Shown here: one piece after another, positions 1-8,983 of the stretch
Layout of the letters: each line of letters starts with the position of its first letter
How positions within the stretch are numbered: the first letter of the stretch is position 1
Assembly (NCBI GenBank): GCA_964409905.1
Contig: CAYPET010000005.1
Coordinates: 62,001 to 126,000, forward strand
Source: JAGNRR01 sp964409905
GTDB taxonomy: Bacteria; Bacteroidota; Bacteroidia; Chitinophagales; Chitinophagaceae
Direction: 5' to 3'
Length of the DNA stretch: 64,000 nucleotides
Notes under the pieces: generated by a model
Seen by the model: only the letters and a program-made list of their open reading frames with translations
The model's database searches: none
What the model was told of the DNA's origin: nothing
Position numbers and translations under genes: made by a program

Positions 1-43
1 AACAGGATTAATAATATAAAACTCCTTACTTTTATCGCGTGGT

Positions 44-1027
44 ATGATACAAATTGAGAATTATATATCGGGTTTTTTGCTGAAAAATCAGTATTGTGCA
101 ATATCCGGTCTTGGTACATTGGAGTTAGTTCGCGTGCCGTCAAGCATTGACGATGATGAGCGGCAGGTACAGCCTCCTGAATACAAAATTTCATATGTAC
201 CTATTGGCGTAATTGATGATGCTTTTGCTACTTACATAGCCAACCACGAAAATGTGAGCATTTCAAAGGCTTCAAATGACATTAAAACATTTAGTCAAAA
301 CGTGAAAGCGGCTGTTAAAAGAACAGGTAGATTTGATGTGGAGGGCGTTGGTTATTTTACCTATGAAAATGATAAGCTGCAATTTAACCAGAGTGGAAAA
401 ATTACAATTGAAAAGAGCCCTATCAATATTCAAAAACAGAAACCACAAACCGCTAACGTCGAAGAAGAAAGTACAATTGCCGATGCGAATACTTTTAAAG
501 ATTTGAATTTTACCCACGCGGAATCAGTAGTTAGTAAGCCTAAAACGGGTGTGATGCTTAAGTACTTATTGGGGTTATTGTTGCTTATCGGTGTTGCAGC
601 AGCCATCTTTTTTGCATATCAATACTATCAAGATAGTCAAGCAACGGATCCGGATAATGAAACGTCAACAGATGTTGTGGACTTTGAGGAGTCTGCCGTA
701 ACGGATACCACTGAGACAATAATAACAGATAGTTTGAGTGCGGGCACGACTGATTCAAACAACACAGTTAATAACCCAATCGATTCCGCCAATACTGCCA
801 TTCCTGGCTCTTATCAAGTGGCTGTTATGGCATTTCAAAATGCTGCAGCTGCACAAGCCAAAGCTGATAAATTAAACAACTGGGGAAACAAGTCAAGTAT
901 AAAACAAATTGGTGATAAATATTATGTGGTTATCACAGCAAAGCACCCCGCTGGCGATACAACCATTCTTAAAGATTCTTTAAGAAGATATTTTAACCCG
1001 TCTGGAACGCCTTTTATTGTAAAATAG
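44..1027 (+). CDS. HU-domain and SPOR-domain membrane protein
   Basis: This 327-residue protein has three visible parts. The N-terminal half (about 1-135) resembles the paired HU-like (CCDC81-type) domains found in Bacteroidota membrane proteins. A hydrophobic segment at about 172-192 is a single membrane anchor. An acidic Ser/Thr/Asp-rich linker follows, and residues 253-327 look like a SPOR domain, which binds denuded peptidoglycan glycans at division sites. The topology puts the HU part in the cytoplasm and SPOR in the periplasm, so it may link the nucleoid or cytoplasmic partners to the septal wall; that role is inference. It ends just upstream of the rimP promoter and is a separate unit. 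ATG at 44 is the first in-frame start. Confidence 0.75.
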   Translation: MIQIENYISGFLLKNQYCAISGLGTLELVRVPSSIDDDERQVQPPEYKISYVPIGVIDDAFATYIANHENVSISKASNDIKTFSQNVKAAVKRTGRFDVEGVGYFTYENDKLQFNQSGKITIEKSPINIQKQKPQTANVEEESTIADANTFKDLNFTHAESVVSKPKTGVMLKYLLGLLLLIGVAAAIFFAYQYYQDSQATDPDNETSTDVVDFEESAVTDTTETIITDSLSAGTTDSNNTVNNPIDSANTAIPGSYQVAVMAFQNAAAAQAKADKLNNWGNKSSIKQIGDKYYVVITAKHPAGDTTILKDSLRRYFNPSGTPFIVK

Positions 1028-1046
1028 ATATTTTATACTATATTTG
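1017..1046 (+). promoter_or_regulatory. Bacteroidota-type promoter of the rimP-nusA-infB operon
   Basis: TTG at 1017-1019, a 19-base spacer, then TATATTTG at 1039-1046, matching the phylum's -33/-7 consensus (TTG-N19-TAnnTTTG). It overlaps the end of the preceding gene and lies about 75 bases before the rimP start. Confidence 0.75.
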
Positions 1047-1067
1047 CGCTCGATTGAGCAAGTGGTT

Positions 1068-1088
1068 AAGGGAACTAATAGTTCCCTT
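1068..1088 (+). promoter_or_regulatory. Leader hairpin ahead of rimP
   Basis: A perfect 9-base-pair inverted repeat (AAGGGAACT / AGTTCCCTT) with a 3-base loop, followed by a short T run. It sits between the operon promoter and the rimP start, so it would lie in the 5' leader. It may end transcription from the upstream gene or act as an attenuator; NusA autoregulation of this operon is known in other bacteria, but its use here is inference. Confidence 0.5.
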
Positions 1089-1121
1089 TTCTATTGGTTT
1101 AAACCCAAATGTTTCAGCAGC

Positions 1122-1604
1122 ATGACCGAAAAGGACGAAAAAATAGTACAATGGCTGAACCAAATTTTAGACGAAACAGACGATTGTTTTTTGGTTTCTT
1201 CAAAAATAGGTGCAGATGCGAGTTATCAATTTTTTATTGATAGTGATACTGGTTTTACCCTTGAAAAAAGTGTTGCTATAAATAGAGCGTTGCGCAATAA
1301 AATTGAAGAAGCCGAAATTTATCCTGAGGGGATGTTTTCACTTGAAATTTCAAGCCCGGGGATAAGCGAACCGCTAAAGAATATTAGACAGTATAAAAAG
1401 AATACAGGACGATTGGTAGCTATTGAAACAAAGGAGAAAGAATCTGTAACCGGAAGAATAGTGGGTGTGGAAAATGATGAAATTATTTTAGAAGTAAACG
1501 GCAAAAATGCAAAAGGTGTGGCATCACCTAAAATGCCAAAAACAAAAAGAAACATAAACTTAAACACCATTCAAAAAGCTATCATTCAGATAGAATTTAA
1601 ATAA
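1122..1604 (+). CDS. rimP: Ribosome maturation factor RimP
   Basis: RimP assists late maturation of the 30S ribosomal subunit. The 160-residue product has the family layout: an N-terminal alpha/beta domain with the motif EISSPGISEPL near the middle, then a small C-terminal beta-barrel ending in basic residues. I chose the ATG at 1122 over the upstream in-frame start at 1044, because the 26 extra residues look non-coding and would cover the promoter and leader hairpin. It is followed 7 bases later by nusA, in the widely conserved order rimP-nusA-infB. Confidence 0.92.
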   Translation: MTEKDEKIVQWLNQILDETDDCFLVSSKIGADASYQFFIDSDTGFTLEKSVAINRALRNKIEEAEIYPEGMFSLEISSPGISEPLKNIRQYKKNTGRLVAIETKEKESVTGRIVGVENDEIILEVNGKNAKGVASPKMPKTKRNINLNTIQKAIIQIEFK

Positions 1605-1611
1605 AGAAGCT

Positions 1612-2859
1612 ATGTCAAGTATAAATTTAATCGATTCATTTGCTGAGTTTAAAGAAGCCGAAAGCATTGACCGGCCTACACTCATAAAAGTTTTGGAAGA
1701 TGTTTTCAAAACGATACTACGAAAAAAATATGAAACGGATGAACCTTTTGACGTCATTGTGAATGACCAAACAGGGGATTTGGAGATTTTTCATCGCAAA
1801 GAAGTGGTAGCCGACAATGAGTTGGAGGATATCGTCACTCAAATCACCCTTTCCGAGGCTTTGGAAATTGATGATACTTATGAAATCGGAGACGAAGTAT
1901 ATGAGGAAATAAAGATGGAAGATTTTGGGCGAAGAGCTGTTCTGGCTGCAAAACAAACCCTGGCTTCGAGAATTAATGACTTGAAGAAGAATATACTCCT
2001 TGAAAAATACAAAGAGCGTGTGGGTTCTATCATCAGCGGTGAGGTATACCAAATTTGGAAACGTGAAATAATGTTGCTTGACGATGAAGGAAATGAATTA
2101 ATTCTGCCAAAAAACGAGCAAATTCCTTCAGATTATTTCAAAAAAGGTGAAACTACTCGTGCAGTAGTAAAAGCAGTTGAAATGAAAGGCAACACACCCG
2201 TAATTATTTTATCACGCACTGATCCTTCTTTTTTAGCTAAGCTGCTTGAAATTGAGGTGCCAGAAATATTTGATGGTTTAATATCCATTAGAAAAATTGT
2301 ACGAGTGCCCGGTGAGCGTGCAAAAGTTGCTGTGGAGAGCTATGATGATCGCATTGATCCTGTAGGGGCATGTGTGGGTATGAAGGGTAGTCGAATTCAT
2401 GGTATAGTGCGCGAATTGCGCAATGAGAATATTGATATTATTAATTATACCAACAACATACAATTATTAATTACTCGTTCATTAACTCCGGCCAAAATAT
2501 CTTCAATGACCATTGACGAAGAAGACAAATATGTAGAGGTATTAATGAAGGCTGATCAGGTTTCGTTGGCCATCGGACGAAGAGGTGTTAACATCAAACT
2601 GGCACAAGAATTAACCGGTTATAAAATCGAGGTATTCCGTGATGATGTTGATGCAGAAAACGAATACGACGTACCATTAAGTGAATTTTCGGACGAAATA
2701 GAACAGTGGATAATTGATGAATTAGTAAAAATTGGATGCGATACAGCTAAAAGTGTATTAGAATTAGATGACAGTGAACTGGCAAAACGTAGTGACTTAG
2801 AAGACGAAACAATAAAAGAGGTAAAACAGATTTTAAAATCTGAATTCGACCAAGCATAA
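1612..2859 (+). CDS. nusA: Transcription termination/antitermination factor NusA
   Basis: NusA binds RNA polymerase and nascent RNA and modulates pausing, termination and antitermination. Visible domains are an N-terminal polymerase-binding region (about 1-125), an S1 RNA-binding domain (about 130-200), and two KH domains with GxxG-type loops (GMKGSR near 255 and GRRGVN near 321). An acidic C-terminal tail of about 50 residues follows. The length of 415 residues is usual for Bacteroidota, shorter than the enterobacterial protein because the second acidic repeat is missing. It is the second gene of the rimP operon. Confidence 0.95.
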   Translation: MSSINLIDSFAEFKEAESIDRPTLIKVLEDVFKTILRKKYETDEPFDVIVNDQTGDLEIFHRKEVVADNELEDIVTQITLSEALEIDDTYEIGDEVYEEIKMEDFGRRAVLAAKQTLASRINDLKKNILLEKYKERVGSIISGEVYQIWKREIMLLDDEGNELILPKNEQIPSDYFKKGETTRAVVKAVEMKGNTPVIILSRTDPSFLAKLLEIEVPEIFDGLISIRKIVRVPGERAKVAVESYDDRIDPVGACVGMKGSRIHGIVRELRNENIDIINYTNNIQLLITRSLTPAKISSMTIDEEDKYVEVLMKADQVSLAIGRRGVNIKLAQELTGYKIEVFRDDVDAENEYDVPLSEFSDEIEQWIIDELVKIGCDTAKSVLELDDSELAKRSDLEDETIKEVKQILKSEFDQA

Positions 2860-2895
2860 ACAACTATAAAAAAGAGTATATTCGAAAAATCATAT

Positions 2896-5595
2896 ATGGC
2901 GAGTAGTAAAGGCATAAGGTTAATGAAGGCTGCCAAAGAATTCAACATTGGTAAGGATACCCTTGTCGATTTTTTAAGGCAAAAAAACTTTGAAGTAGAG
3001 AATAAGCCCAATACAGTATTGAGTGAAGAAATGTATGAGGAACTCATGCTGGAATATGCTCAGGATAAAGCTGCCAAAAAGAAAAGTGAAAAAATATCCC
3101 TGCAGGTAAAACCAATAGAAGTAAAGGTAGAAAAGGAAGAGCCTAAAAAAGAAGAAAACGTTTCACTAAAGAAAGAAGAGGTGATAAAACTTAAGGTTAA
3201 AGATAAAATTGACCTTGATAAAACCACAAAACAGAAAGAACCAGAAGCAGTACCTCCTCCTACACCAAAAACAACGGTAAAGAAATCTGTTACACTAAAG
3301 AAAGAATCAAAAGAAACAGAGCAAGTTTCATTACGCAGAACGGGCGAAGAAACAGTAAAACTAAGCGTCAAGGACAAAATAGATCTGGACAAATCCAAAA
3401 AACAAAAGGATGTAGAGGATCAAAGACCAATTGCAAAGGCTTCTGAAAAATCCGTAACGCTGAAAAAAGACAATAAAGAGGAGGAAGTTGTAAAAATTGA
3501 GAATATAAAAGCTCAAAAATTAGAGGGTCCAAAAATTCTTAAGAAAATCGAATTAAAAGAGGAGGAGCCTCGTACTCGCAAAAAACGTAAAAGAATACCT
3601 GCCAAAGGCAATACAGACACTCGCACCGACAGACCGAGCAAGCCCTGGCAACCGAAAGGTAAAACAGATCAAAGCCAGGTTGTAGACCCTGCATTAATTG
3701 AGCAGCGCTTAAAGCAAACACTCAATAAAGTTCAGGGCAATGTGCGTAAAGGCCCTTCAAAAAGCCTACGTAAGGGAAGAAAACGAGACAAGGCCGAGCG
3801 TAAAGATTTACAAGAACAACTAGCCAACACAGATGCTGGCGAAAAAGTATTACGCATTACTGAGTTTTTATCTGTATCGGAGTTGGCCAGCTTAATGGAT
3901 GTGGAAGTTACTGACGTAATAAGCTCTTGTATGAGCTTGGGCCATATGGTATCCATTAATCAGCGCCTGGATGCAGAATTAATTGAAATTGTTGCAAGTG
4001 AATTTGACTTTGATGTCGAATTTATTGAATTGGAAGATAAAACTGCAGAAGAAATTTTTGAGGTTGATGCAGAAGAAGATTTAAAACCCCGTTCTCCAAT
4101 CGTGACGATTATGGGTCACGTAGATCATGGTAAAACATCATTGCTTGATTATATCCGTAAGGCCCGCGTGGTAGAAGGCGAGGCCGGTGGTATCACGCAA
4201 CACATTGGAGCATATAAGGTAAAAACCGAAAGCGGCAAAGACATAACATTTTTGGATACACCAGGTCACGAAGCCTTTACTGCAATGCGGGCTCGTGGTG
4301 CAAAAGTTACCGACGTAGCAGTTATCGTAGTAGCTGCCGATGATGCGGTTATGCCGCAAACAAAAGAAGCAATCTCGCATGCTCAGGCGGCTGGGGTTCC
4401 AATGATTTTTGCCATTAACAAGGTAGATCGTGAAGGTGCGAATCCTGAAAAAATTAAAGAACAACTTTCTGCCATGAATATTTTGGTAGAAGACTGGGGT
4501 GGCAAACACCAAAGCCAGGAAATCTCGGCTAAAACGGGATTGAACATACCTGAATTATTGGAGAAAATAGCCTTGGAGGCAGACTTGCTCGAGCTTAAAG
4601 CCAACCCCGACAGGTTAGGCTACGGTACAGTTGTAGAGGCATCTTTAGATAAAGGCAGAGGTTATGTGTCTACCATTTTGGTTCAAAACGGAACAGTCCG
4701 CGTAGGCGATATGTTAGTTGCGGGCCAATATTATGGTAGGATTAAAGCCATGACAGATGAGCGAGGCGCCGCAGTGCAAGAAGCTGGCCCCTCAACGCCT
4801 GTGCAAATTCTGGGCTTTAACGGAGCGCCACAATCAGGCGATAAATTTAAGGCTTACGAAGACGAAAATGAGGCTAAGTCTATTGCAAACGACCGCGAAA
4901 AAATATTACGTGAACAGGGTATGCGAACCAAAAAGCATATCACGCTCGACGAAATTGGCCGTCGATTAGCTTTAGGTAACTTCAAACAGTTGAACCTTAT
5001 CATCAAAGGAGATGTGGACGGTTCGGTAGAGGCTTTGAGCGATTCGTTGGAAAAACTATCCACCGAAGAAATTATGGTGAACGTAATTTTCAAAGCAGTT
5101 GGTCAAATTACTGAGCGAGATGTACTATTAGCTTCCGCATCCGATGCGATTATATGCGGTTTCCAAGTTCGTCCTTCAGCACAAGCGGCAAAATTAGCTA
5201 ATGAAGAAAATATTGAAATCCGAAATTACTCGGTAATCTATGATGCCATTGACGAAATAAAGAGTGCAATGGAAGGTATGTTAGAGCCGAAAGTAGAGCG
5301 CAAGGTGACCGCTCAGCTTGATGTACAAGAAGTCTTTAATATTACCGGAGTTGGCAAGGTGGCGGGCTGCATTGTGACTCAAGGTAAAATAAAACGTGAA
5401 CATAAAATCAATTTAGTACGCGATGGTATTGTATTGTACAGTGGAGAGTTGGGCGCATTGAAACGTTACAAAGATGACGTCAAGGAAGTGGTTCAGGGTA
5501 TGGAATGTGGTATTAGCGTAAAGAATTTCAATGACATAAAAACCGGAGATGTTGTTGAAGCATATGAAGAGATAGAAATCAAACGTACCTTATAG
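2896..5595 (+). CDS. infB: Translation initiation factor IF-2
   Basis: IF-2 is the GTPase that delivers initiator tRNA to the 30S subunit and promotes subunit joining. The 899-residue protein has an IF2N-type helical start (residues 1-55), a long charged Lys/Glu linker (60-390), and the GTPase core with GHVDHGKT at 407-414, DTPGHE at 454-459 and NKVD at 508-511. Domains II-IV complete the C-terminus. The linker carries a diverged tandem duplication of about 57 residues (roughly 94-150 and 151-207), each copy containing VKDKIDLDK and KSVTLKK. It is the last gene of the operon and is followed by a strong terminator. Confidence 0.96.
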   Translation: MASSKGIRLMKAAKEFNIGKDTLVDFLRQKNFEVENKPNTVLSEEMYEELMLEYAQDKAAKKKSEKISLQVKPIEVKVEKEEPKKEENVSLKKEEVIKLKVKDKIDLDKTTKQKEPEAVPPPTPKTTVKKSVTLKKESKETEQVSLRRTGEETVKLSVKDKIDLDKSKKQKDVEDQRPIAKASEKSVTLKKDNKEEEVVKIENIKAQKLEGPKILKKIELKEEEPRTRKKRKRIPAKGNTDTRTDRPSKPWQPKGKTDQSQVVDPALIEQRLKQTLNKVQGNVRKGPSKSLRKGRKRDKAERKDLQEQLANTDAGEKVLRITEFLSVSELASLMDVEVTDVISSCMSLGHMVSINQRLDAELIEIVASEFDFDVEFIELEDKTAEEIFEVDAEEDLKPRSPIVTIMGHVDHGKTSLLDYIRKARVVEGEAGGITQHIGAYKVKTESGKDITFLDTPGHEAFTAMRARGAKVTDVAVIVVAADDAVMPQTKEAISHAQAAGVPMIFAINKVDREGANPEKIKEQLSAMNILVEDWGGKHQSQEISAKTGLNIPELLEKIALEADLLELKANPDRLGYGTVVEASLDKGRGYVSTILVQNGTVRVGDMLVAGQYYGRIKAMTDERGAAVQEAGPSTPVQILGFNGAPQSGDKFKAYEDENEAKSIANDREKILREQGMRTKKHITLDEIGRRLALGNFKQLNLIIKGDVDGSVEALSDSLEKLSTEEIMVNVIFKAVGQITERDVLLASASDAIICGFQVRPSAQAAKLANEENIEIRNYSVIYDAIDEIKSAMEGMLEPKVERKVTAQLDVQEVFNITGVGKVAGCIVTQGKIKREHKINLVRDGIVLYSGELGALKRYKDDVKEVVQGMECGISVKNFNDIKTGDVVEAYEEIEIKRTL

Positions 5596-5618
5596 AAATA
5601 ATAAGCATTAATTGTGGA

Positions 5619-5648
5619 AAGCGATTAGTTTAGGCTAATCGCTTTTTT
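5619..5648 (+). terminator. Rho-independent terminator after infB
   Basis: A perfect 10-base-pair stem (AAGCGATTAG / CTAATCGCTT) with a 6-base loop runs into a T tract. It closes the rimP-nusA-infB operon. Confidence 0.9.
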
Positions 5649-5770
5649 ATATCGGCATTACAACTGCTCCTGCTCCTTATTCAAATCACGATTAAATCTA
5701 CAAATTGTATTTTTCTATACATGGTTCCATTCTTTATGCTAATTAATGCTGCTTGAGGTATCTTTATTTT

Positions 5771-6457
5771 ATGCCAAAATCTAAACAAATTAAGGGGCAT
5801 CCCTTTATTCATTATAAAAAAAATGTCATTGATGAAGATGAGATGATAAAACGGAGTCTTCATTTTTATAATGAATTGAATTTGCGACGATCTGTACGTG
5901 ATTTCTCTGATAGACCAATACCTAAAGCTGTTATTGTAAATCTTTTGCAGACAGCATCCACAGCTCCAAGTGGAGCACACAAACAACCGTGGACATTTTG
6001 TGTGGTGTCTAATCCCGCCATCAAAAAGCAAATCAGGCAAGCGGCAGAAGAAGAGGAGAAAAGAAGTTATGGTGGGCGGATGAGTGAAAGTTGGTTACGA
6101 GATTTAGAACCATTAGGTACCGATTGGCAAAAACCCTTTCTCGAAATTGCACCCTATTTGATTGTGGTGTTCAAAAGAAGTTTTGAATTTGAACAAGATG
6201 GCACAAAACATCAAAATTATTATGTTCAGGAAAGCGTTGGTTTAGCTTGTGGTTTTTTGCTTGCAGCCATTCATAATGCTGGTTTGGTTGCTCTAACACA
6301 TACCCCCAGTCCGATGAATTTTCTTACAAAACTGTTGGGTCGTCCCGAAAATGAAAAACCGTTTTTACTGATACCCGTTGGCTATCCGTCAGAAGAATGT
6401 TGGGTGCCCGATATCAAAAGAAAACATCTGGATGAAATTGCTGTTTGGTATGATTAA
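5771..6457 (+). CDS. Iodotyrosine-deiodinase-like nitroreductase-fold flavoprotein
   Basis: An FMN enzyme of the nitroreductase superfamily, 228 residues. The sequence follows the iodotyrosine deiodinase (IYD) branch: LRRSVRDFSDRPIP near 39-51 for FMN phosphate binding, TAPSGAHKQPWTF at 64-76, and a substrate-lid segment with E96, Y100 and K121. As I remember the human enzyme, E157, Y161 and K182 bind the substrate amino acid zwitterion with exactly this spacing. Bacterial IYD homologues are known, for example from Haliscomenobacter. The likely reaction is reductive dehalogenation of halotyrosines, with the physiological substrate unknown. The ATG at 5771 is preferred over an upstream TTG at 5753. 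It stands alone between infB and the chaperone gene. Confidence 0.8.
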   Translation: MPKSKQIKGHPFIHYKKNVIDEDEMIKRSLHFYNELNLRRSVRDFSDRPIPKAVIVNLLQTASTAPSGAHKQPWTFCVVSNPAIKKQIRQAAEEEEKRSYGGRMSESWLRDLEPLGTDWQKPFLEIAPYLIVVFKRSFEFEQDGTKHQNYYVQESVGLACGFLLAAIHNAGLVALTHTPSPMNFLTKLLGRPENEKPFLLIPVGYPSEECWVPDIKRKHLDEIAVWYD

Positions 6458-6541
6458 ATCAAGCTATTACAAAGGATTGTTAAATGATACGCACTACTCA
6501 ACGCCCCTCACTGATAAATTCGTATTTTGCACACTTGTACA

Positions 6542-7903
6542 ATGAAATGTAGTCAACTAGCCATCCTGCTAATTTTGTTAGCCTTTACAACCAATGCACA
6601 ACAACCCGAAAAACTTGAGAGTATTGTAGGCATTGTTGGTGAACGTATCGTGCTGAAATCGGATATAGAAACGGCCTATGAGGATGCTAAGCGTCAAAAC
6701 CCTTCTTTACCAGCCTCTACAAAATGTGATATCCTTGAACAGACGCTCGGTCAAAAAATACTCGCTGAACAAGCTGATCGTGACAGCTTGGAAGTTTCGG
6801 ATGAAGAGGTAGAAGGCGTGTTGAACAATCGCATTCGAAGTTTTATAGAAAGATTTGCTTCAGAAAAAAAACTGGAAGAAGTGAGCGGCAAAACAATTTA
6901 CCAATTGAAAGATGAGTATCGCCCTGTGTTTCTGGAACAAATAAAAGCGGACCGAATGCAACAGCAGTTGATGAGTCAGGTTAAAATTACACCTCAAGAA
7001 GTGCGGGCATTTTATAGTAAAATTCCACAAGATAGTCTGCCATACTATCCATCTATGGTAGAATTGGGACAAATAATATTTATGCCAAAAATTGCCCCAG
7101 AAGTGGAGGAATATGCGCGTAAAAAACTTGATGATATACGTAAGGATATTGTTGAGGGTAAAAGCTCATTTGATGTCATGGCAGGCATTTACAGCGAAGA
7201 TCCTGGTTCGCGGGATAATGGGGGCGATATGGGATTCGTAAAAAGGGACCAGTTAGTGCCTGAGTTTGCAGCTGCGGCTTTTCGACTGCAGACCGGTGAA
7301 ATTTCCAAGCTAGTCCGGACAGAGTTTGGCTACCACATAATAGAAATGATAGAGCGGCAAGGTGAAAATGCTCATCTACGTCATATTTTAGTCAAGCCGG
7401 TTGTTACATCGGGCGATATTAAAAAAACGATGCTCATTGCTGACAGTGTGCGTGCTGAGTTAATGGCTGGAAAAATTAGTTTCAGTCAGGCTGTAAAAGA
7501 TTTTTCTGATGATAAACAATCCAAGATGACAGGTGGGATTGTTACAAATCCTTACACAGGAAGCACATTCTTAGAGTTAGACCAACTGGATGCCGAGGCT
7601 ACACTGGCCATACAAGATTTAAAGGTAAAGCAATATGCACAGCCTCATGAATACAAAACACCTGCGGGTGATAAAACAGTCCGTTTGATATATTTACGCG
7701 ACCGCACAGCGCCGCATAAGGCAAATTTGGAAGATGATTATTTCAAAATTCAAGAAGTGGCGCTAGGGCAAAAACAAAATGAATTTTTGTTTGATTGGCT
7801 AACGAAGCAGATACCAACTTTTTATATCAAGGTGGATGATGAATACAAGGAATGCCCGAATGTTAGGAAGTGGATTAATGCCAGTTCTAGTGTAAAAAAA
7901 TAG
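6542..7903 (+). CDS. SurA-like periplasmic peptidylprolyl isomerase
   Basis: A 453-residue secreted chaperone/foldase. Residues 1-19 form a signal peptide ending in TNAQ. The N-terminal helical part follows the SurA pattern (KLESIVGIVGERIVLKSDIE). Two parvulin (PPIC-type) regions follow: about 173-270, with GDMGFVKRDQLVPEF typical of active domains, and a weaker one from about 278 (LRHILVKP). It should help outer-membrane proteins fold in the periplasm. The ATG at 6542 gives a proper signal peptide; the TTG at 6527 does not improve it. The moxR-like gene starts 9 bases after its stop, so the two are probably co-transcribed. Confidence 0.85.
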   Translation: MKCSQLAILLILLAFTTNAQQPEKLESIVGIVGERIVLKSDIETAYEDAKRQNPSLPASTKCDILEQTLGQKILAEQADRDSLEVSDEEVEGVLNNRIRSFIERFASEKKLEEVSGKTIYQLKDEYRPVFLEQIKADRMQQQLMSQVKITPQEVRAFYSKIPQDSLPYYPSMVELGQIIFMPKIAPEVEEYARKKLDDIRKDIVEGKSSFDVMAGIYSEDPGSRDNGGDMGFVKRDQLVPEFAAAAFRLQTGEISKLVRTEFGYHIIEMIERQGENAHLRHILVKPVVTSGDIKKTMLIADSVRAELMAGKISFSQAVKDFSDDKQSKMTGGIVTNPYTGSTFLELDQLDAEATLAIQDLKVKQYAQPHEYKTPAGDKTVRLIYLRDRTAPHKANLEDDYFKIQEVALGQKQNEFLFDWLTKQIPTFYIKVDDEYKECPNVRKWINASSSVKK

Positions 7904-7912
7904 AGACAAAAT

Positions 7913-8869
7913 ATGTACGCAAACGATGTAGAAGCAGCAAATGCTTTAAAAAAGAAATATGAAGAGCTGAAATTAGCCATTGGAAAAAAAATCATTGGCC
8001 AACACGAAGTGGTGGAGAAAGTATTGATTTCTATACTATGTAATGGTCATAGTTTGCTTGTCGGGGTGCCGGGTTTAGCCAAAACCCTTTTGGTGCAAAC
8101 TATTTCAGAAGTATTGGATCTGGATTTCAAACGAATTCAGTTCACGCCTGATTTAATGCCAAGTGATATTACCGGTGCTGAAATTTTGGATGAACATCGG
8201 AATATGAAATTTATTCGGGGACCCTTATTCGCTAATATTATTCTGGCAGATGAGATAAACCGTACGCCACCCAAAACGCAAGCAGCTTTGCTAGAGGCAA
8301 TGCAAGAGAGAACAATAACGGTGAATGGTGAATTGCACAAATTACCGGCTCCCTTTTTTGTTTTAGCTACACAAAACCCAATAGAGCAAGAAGGAACTTA
8401 TCCATTACCCGAAGCGCAGTTGGACAGGTTCATGTTTAATATTTGGCTAGATTACCCTACATATGAAGAAGAGGTGGAAGTGATAAAAAATACAACTTCA
8501 GATCAAAAAGTAGAATTGCAACATGTACTTAGCGGTGAGGAGATTCTGTATTTTCAACATTTGGTCAGACGGGTGCCAGTGCCGGATAATGTGATGGAAT
8601 ATGCAGTAAGCCTCGTACATAAAACACGCCCGAATGAGCAAGGAACTGATTTTGCCAGACAATATATTTCATGGGGTGCTGGTCCACGGGCCTCTCAGAA
8701 TTTAATCTTAGGAGCCAAATGTCATGCTCTGTTAAAAGGCAAATACTCACCTGATATTGAAGATGTTCAAGCAGTTGCCCTTTCCATATTGCGGCATAGA
8801 GTAGTGCGCAATTACAAGGCAGAAGCTGAAGGTTTAAGCATAGAAGATGTTATAAACAAGTTGATGTAA
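7913..8869 (+). CDS. MoxR-family AAA+ ATPase
   Basis: A 318-residue AAA+ protein of the MoxR/RavA group. Walker A is GVPGLAKT (about 51-58), Walker B with ILADEINR lies near 110-117, and the pore/sensor region contains ATQNPIEQEGTYPLPEAQLD. MoxR ATPases act as chaperones for metal-centre insertion or assembly of von Willebrand-domain partners. The usual partner genes (DUF58, vWA) are not adjacent; the upstream neighbour is the SurA-like chaperone, which suggests a role in envelope protein quality control. That link is inference. Confidence 0.88.
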   Translation: MYANDVEAANALKKKYEELKLAIGKKIIGQHEVVEKVLISILCNGHSLLVGVPGLAKTLLVQTISEVLDLDFKRIQFTPDLMPSDITGAEILDEHRNMKFIRGPLFANIILADEINRTPPKTQAALLEAMQERTITVNGELHKLPAPFFVLATQNPIEQEGTYPLPEAQLDRFMFNIWLDYPTYEEEVEVIKNTTSDQKVELQHVLSGEEILYFQHLVRRVPVPDNVMEYAVSLVHKTRPNEQGTDFARQYISWGAGPRASQNLILGAKCHALLKGKYSPDIEDVQAVALSILRHRVVRNYKAEAEGLSIEDVINKLM

Positions 8870-8941
8870 ATCACCCTAGTTTGTTTCTGCTTATAAAGGT
8901 GAGTGCTATTTCATTCTCTAGTATATTTGATAAAAGTCAAC

Positions 8942-8971
8942 TTGAGATGAAAATTGTATAACTTAAATTTG
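8942..8971 (+). promoter_or_regulatory. Promoter of the homogentisate dioxygenase gene
   Basis: TTG at 8942-8944, a 19-base spacer and TAAATTTG at 8964-8971: a full match to the phylum consensus. The ATG at 8984 lies 12 bases beyond the -7 box. Confidence 0.72.
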
Positions 8972-8983
8972 TAAACTAAGATT

